Positions 62,006-64,000 of a stretch of DNA of 64,000 nt are shown here, one piece after another. The notes under the pieces are model-generated. The model saw only the letters and a list, made by a program, of their open reading frames with translations. It was not told the DNA's origin and searched no databases. A program made the translations under genes and the position numbers. Numbering within the stretch: position 1 is the stretch's first letter; the number at the start of each line of letters is the position of its first letter. Source of the DNA: Paenibacillus wynnii (GTDB taxonomy: Bacteria > Bacillota > Bacilli > Paenibacillales > Paenibacillaceae); assembly GCF_030812855.1 (NCBI RefSeq), contig NZ_JAUSTK010000022.1, positions 23,291 to 87,290 on the forward strand, written 5' to 3'.

Positions 62006-63712
62006 ATGAAGCAATTAAAAGTAAAATTTAAAATGGCACTGCTAATGGTCATAGTAATTCTAGTCATGATAGGTGTTGGAATCATGGGGGTTCTGACTAC
62101 TGCAAAGATGGCGGATAGATCGCAGGAAACCTATAAGGAGAGTTTGCTGCCGATATCTAACGTAAGCCAAATGCGTACTAATAATCGTGCAATTGAGTCT
62201 TATGTACTGGAGATACTGCTCACTAAGGATAGTGCAGGCATAGAATCCTTAAATGAAAAGATCGATGACAAAATAAAGAAAAACGACGAGATACTAGCGC
62301 TCCTTAAGGCTGAATCCTTTAAGGACATTAACATAAGCAATCAGTTGAACGAATATATCAAATTATTGCCGAGCTACAGAGCTCAGTGGGATCGGATCAT
62401 TCAGCTTGGAGAGAAGAACCTGAATGAGGAAGCATACACATTATACTCTGGGGACTTCAGAACGTACCGTGAGAAGATGATCGATATGCTTAAAGCTGTT
62501 TCCAGTTTACTGCTTAAGGAAGCTGAAACCCACGATGCAAAGAGCGCGTCCGATGCGAGCAACTTTAGGACATTAAGCTTAATACTTATTACTGTTGCGT
62601 GGATGTTATGTGTTGGAATCAGTATTGTGATTACAAGATTAATTACAAAGCCTCTTAAGGAGTTGCAGGGATTGATGCAGCGTGCCGAAAAGGGGGATCT
62701 AACAGCATCGGTTATATATAATTCCAAAGACGAGATAGGTGTAATTAGTCGTTCCTTCAATAGAATGGTAGTTAGTCTGCGTACGATGATGGTAGGAGTA
62801 GCCGATAGTGCTGAGATGTTGTCTGCATCCTCTGAAGAAATGAGCGCCAGTGCAGAGCAGACCACAGTTGCTTCCAGGATGATTGCGGAGACCTCTGGTG
62901 AGATAGCCTCAGGTTTTGAAGAGCAATCGGACAACATTAGTCGTACTTCACAAGCTGTACAAGCCATGACCGACGATATTTATTCCGTTGACCGGAGTAC
63001 CTCTGAAATGTTAAGCCTCATGAGTGTTGTAGCCGATTCTACAGATCGTGGTGCTGTTGCTGTAAATGAGATTATGGATCAGATGAAGGAAATCGATGCA
63101 AGTGTTTCGGGAAGTCAGGCGATTGTTAGTAAACTTGCCAGTCTGTCAGAAGAAATCAATACTATAATCACAACTATTAACGGGATCGCGAGCCAGACCA
63201 GCCTATTATCACTTAATGCTTCAATTGAAGCGGCTAGAGCAGGAGAGCAGGGAAGAGGTTTTGCGGTAGTTGCAGGGGAAATTCGTAAGCTCTCTGAAGC
63301 GACCGGAAGAAGCTCTTTGCAGATTACAGACATTATTACTCACATTCAGAAGGAAACAGAGAGTGCGATGAAATCCATGATGTTCGGCTCACAGCTGGTA
63401 TCAAATGGGGTAGCCCAAAGCAATTTGGTCTCACAGGCCTTCGGCGAAATCCAAACCTCCATTAAGAATGCAGCACTGCAGACGGCGGATATACGGACGG
63501 CTGTTGAGCATATTTCCCGGGAATCGCAGGGAGTGAAAGTGGCCATGGAGCAGGTAAATGCGATCTCGAATGCTGGGGCCGAAGGGATTCAGGATACTAG
63601 TGCAGCGAGTCAGGAACAATTATCAGCTATGGAGGAAATGACGAGTTCAGCACAATATCTGGCCACTTTGGCGGAGGAATTACAGAAGAGCTTGTCCGGC
63701 TTTAAACTATAG
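62006..63712 (+). CDS. Methyl-accepting chemotaxis protein
   Basis: 568 residues. Two membrane helices (about 9-31 and 191-211) flank a ~160-residue extracytoplasmic four-helix-bundle-type sensor domain (family 4HB_MCP). A HAMP domain (TKPLKELQGLMQRAEKGDL) and the coiled-coil signalling domain follow. The conserved hairpin tip is INGIASQTSLLSLNASIEAARAGEQGRGFAVVAGEIRKLSE, cited only to mark it (nt 63175-63295). GAGAG precedes the ATG. It senses an unknown ligand and signals through CheA/CheW encoded elsewhere. A sigma-D-like promoter lies just upstream. Confidence 0.93.
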   Translation: MKQLKVKFKMALLMVIVILVMIGVGIMGVLTTAKMADRSQETYKESLLPISNVSQMRTNNRAIESYVLEILLTKDSAGIESLNEKIDDKIKKNDEILALLKAESFKDINISNQLNEYIKLLPSYRAQWDRIIQLGEKNLNEEAYTLYSGDFRTYREKMIDMLKAVSSLLLKEAETHDAKSASDASNFRTLSLILITVAWMLCVGISIVITRLITKPLKELQGLMQRAEKGDLTASVIYNSKDEIGVISRSFNRMVVSLRTMMVGVADSAEMLSASSEEMSASAEQTTVASRMIAETSGEIASGFEEQSDNISRTSQAVQAMTDDIYSVDRSTSEMLSLMSVVADSTDRGAVAVNEIMDQMKEIDASVSGSQAIVSKLASLSEEINTIITTINGIASQTSLLSLNASIEAARAGEQGRGFAVVAGEIRKLSEATGRSSLQITDIITHIQKETESAMKSMMFGSQLVSNGVAQSNLVSQAFGEIQTSIKNAALQTADIRTAVEHISRESQGVKVAMEQVNAISNAGAEGIQDTSAASQEQLSAMEEMTSSAQYLATLAEELQKSLSGFKL

Positions 63713-64000
63713 TTCAGAAGAGTTGAAGCGTGCTGGCTCGGCAATCATTATTCCAGAGTTGATGGGACATCCCTTTTTTAAAATAGGTTTGAATGTGGGT
63801 TGAAAAGAAGTTGGATGTGGATTGAAAAAAAAGGTGCGGGTTAGTTGCACTTTATACATCTATTTGATGCCATACAGGCTTCCCCGGGGACTTAGTTGCA
63901 CTTTGTGCACTAGACATGCATAGAACCTTACACGAAATCGAAAAACTAAAAAAGTAATAATTTTACAGTTGTGTTTTTTGGATAAAGTGAAAAAAATCAA
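63713..64000. repeat. Terminal non-coding stretch with dispersed GTGCA repeats
   Basis: No gene visible. TTAGTTGCACTTTATACA (from 63841) and TTAGTTGCACTTTGTGCA (from 63892) are two copies of the dispersed family; the second contains the perfect palindrome TGCACTTTGTGCA (63897-63909). No clear terminator for the chemoreceptor gene was seen. Confidence 0.6.

Noticed and set aside
1..64000. tRNA, rRNA, transposase, integrase or prophage genes
   Set aside because: I looked for their usual sequence marks on both strands and saw none; the only mobile-looking items are the non-coding repeats.

Overview
The window looks like chromosomal DNA from a Paenibacillus-type Firmicute. The signs are a mix of plant-polysaccharide glycosidases with AraC-type regulators, an S-layer (SLH) anchored surface protein, ECF vitamin uptake genes, AGGAGG-type ribosome binding sites, and families of short intergenic repeats of the kind I associate with Paenibacillus genomes. 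No rRNA, tRNA, phage, transposase or CRISPR locus was seen. The window opens inside a gene and ends in non-coding DNA.

Layout. 1-4.6 kb: a 5'-truncated GH2 beta-mannosidase and a GH36 alpha-galactosidase, closed by a terminator. 4.6-5.4 kb: a 51-bp tandem array (14 copies). 5.5-9.6 kb: CYTH phosphatase-like protein, threonine synthase, a Gfo/Idh oxidoreductase and a radical SAM protein. 9.6-12.9 kb: AraC regulator divergent from a YicI-like GH31 alpha-xylosidase. 13.0-17.5 kb: a minus-strand ABC export-type operon (ATPase, large CARDB/NEW3-like surface protein, FtsX/MacB-like permease). 17.9-19.3 kb: a dead GH42 beta-galactosidase fragment cut off by a second 51-bp array (20 copies), then a terminator and a long palindromic repeat. 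19.6-22.7 kb: AraC regulator divergent from an intact GH42 beta-galactosidase. 22.8-35.4 kb: mostly housekeeping and small metabolic genes (VOC-SDR-ThuA operon, MDR dehydrogenase with a divergent HxlR regulator, YpsA-like protein, amidase, Yip1-like membrane protein, two-component system with divergent YceI protein, Nudix and MazG-like hydrolases, a second Gfo/Idh enzyme).

35.9-53.2 kb is the most unusual part: two divergent gene sets with a strong shared theme. To the left are a signal-anchored TPR-like protein, a zinc-ribbon membrane protein and a 48-residue single-pass protein. To the right are an extracytoplasmic VWA protein, a 1129-residue tubulin/FtsZ-like protein with a GGTGSG signature, a 795-residue partner, a polytopic VWA protein, a small beta-rich protein, a zinc-ribbon GTPase and a 971-residue membrane protein resembling GTPase-associated protein 1 (GAP1). 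I read it as one GTP-driven, membrane-spanning machine of unknown function. It resembles the GTPase/GAP1/VWA ternary systems predicted from comparative genomics.

53.4-61.9 kb: a CopC-CopD copper protein, then a cobalamin-riboswitch operon. That operon encodes an SLH-anchored protein with the alpha/alpha-barrel plus DUF4430 architecture of animal transcobalamin, a DUF4430 lipoprotein, and a complete ECF transporter (T, fused A-A', S). This reads as a surface-to-membrane vitamin B12 capture and uptake route. 62.0-63.7 kb: a chemoreceptor behind a sigma-D-like promoter, followed by more dispersed repeats.
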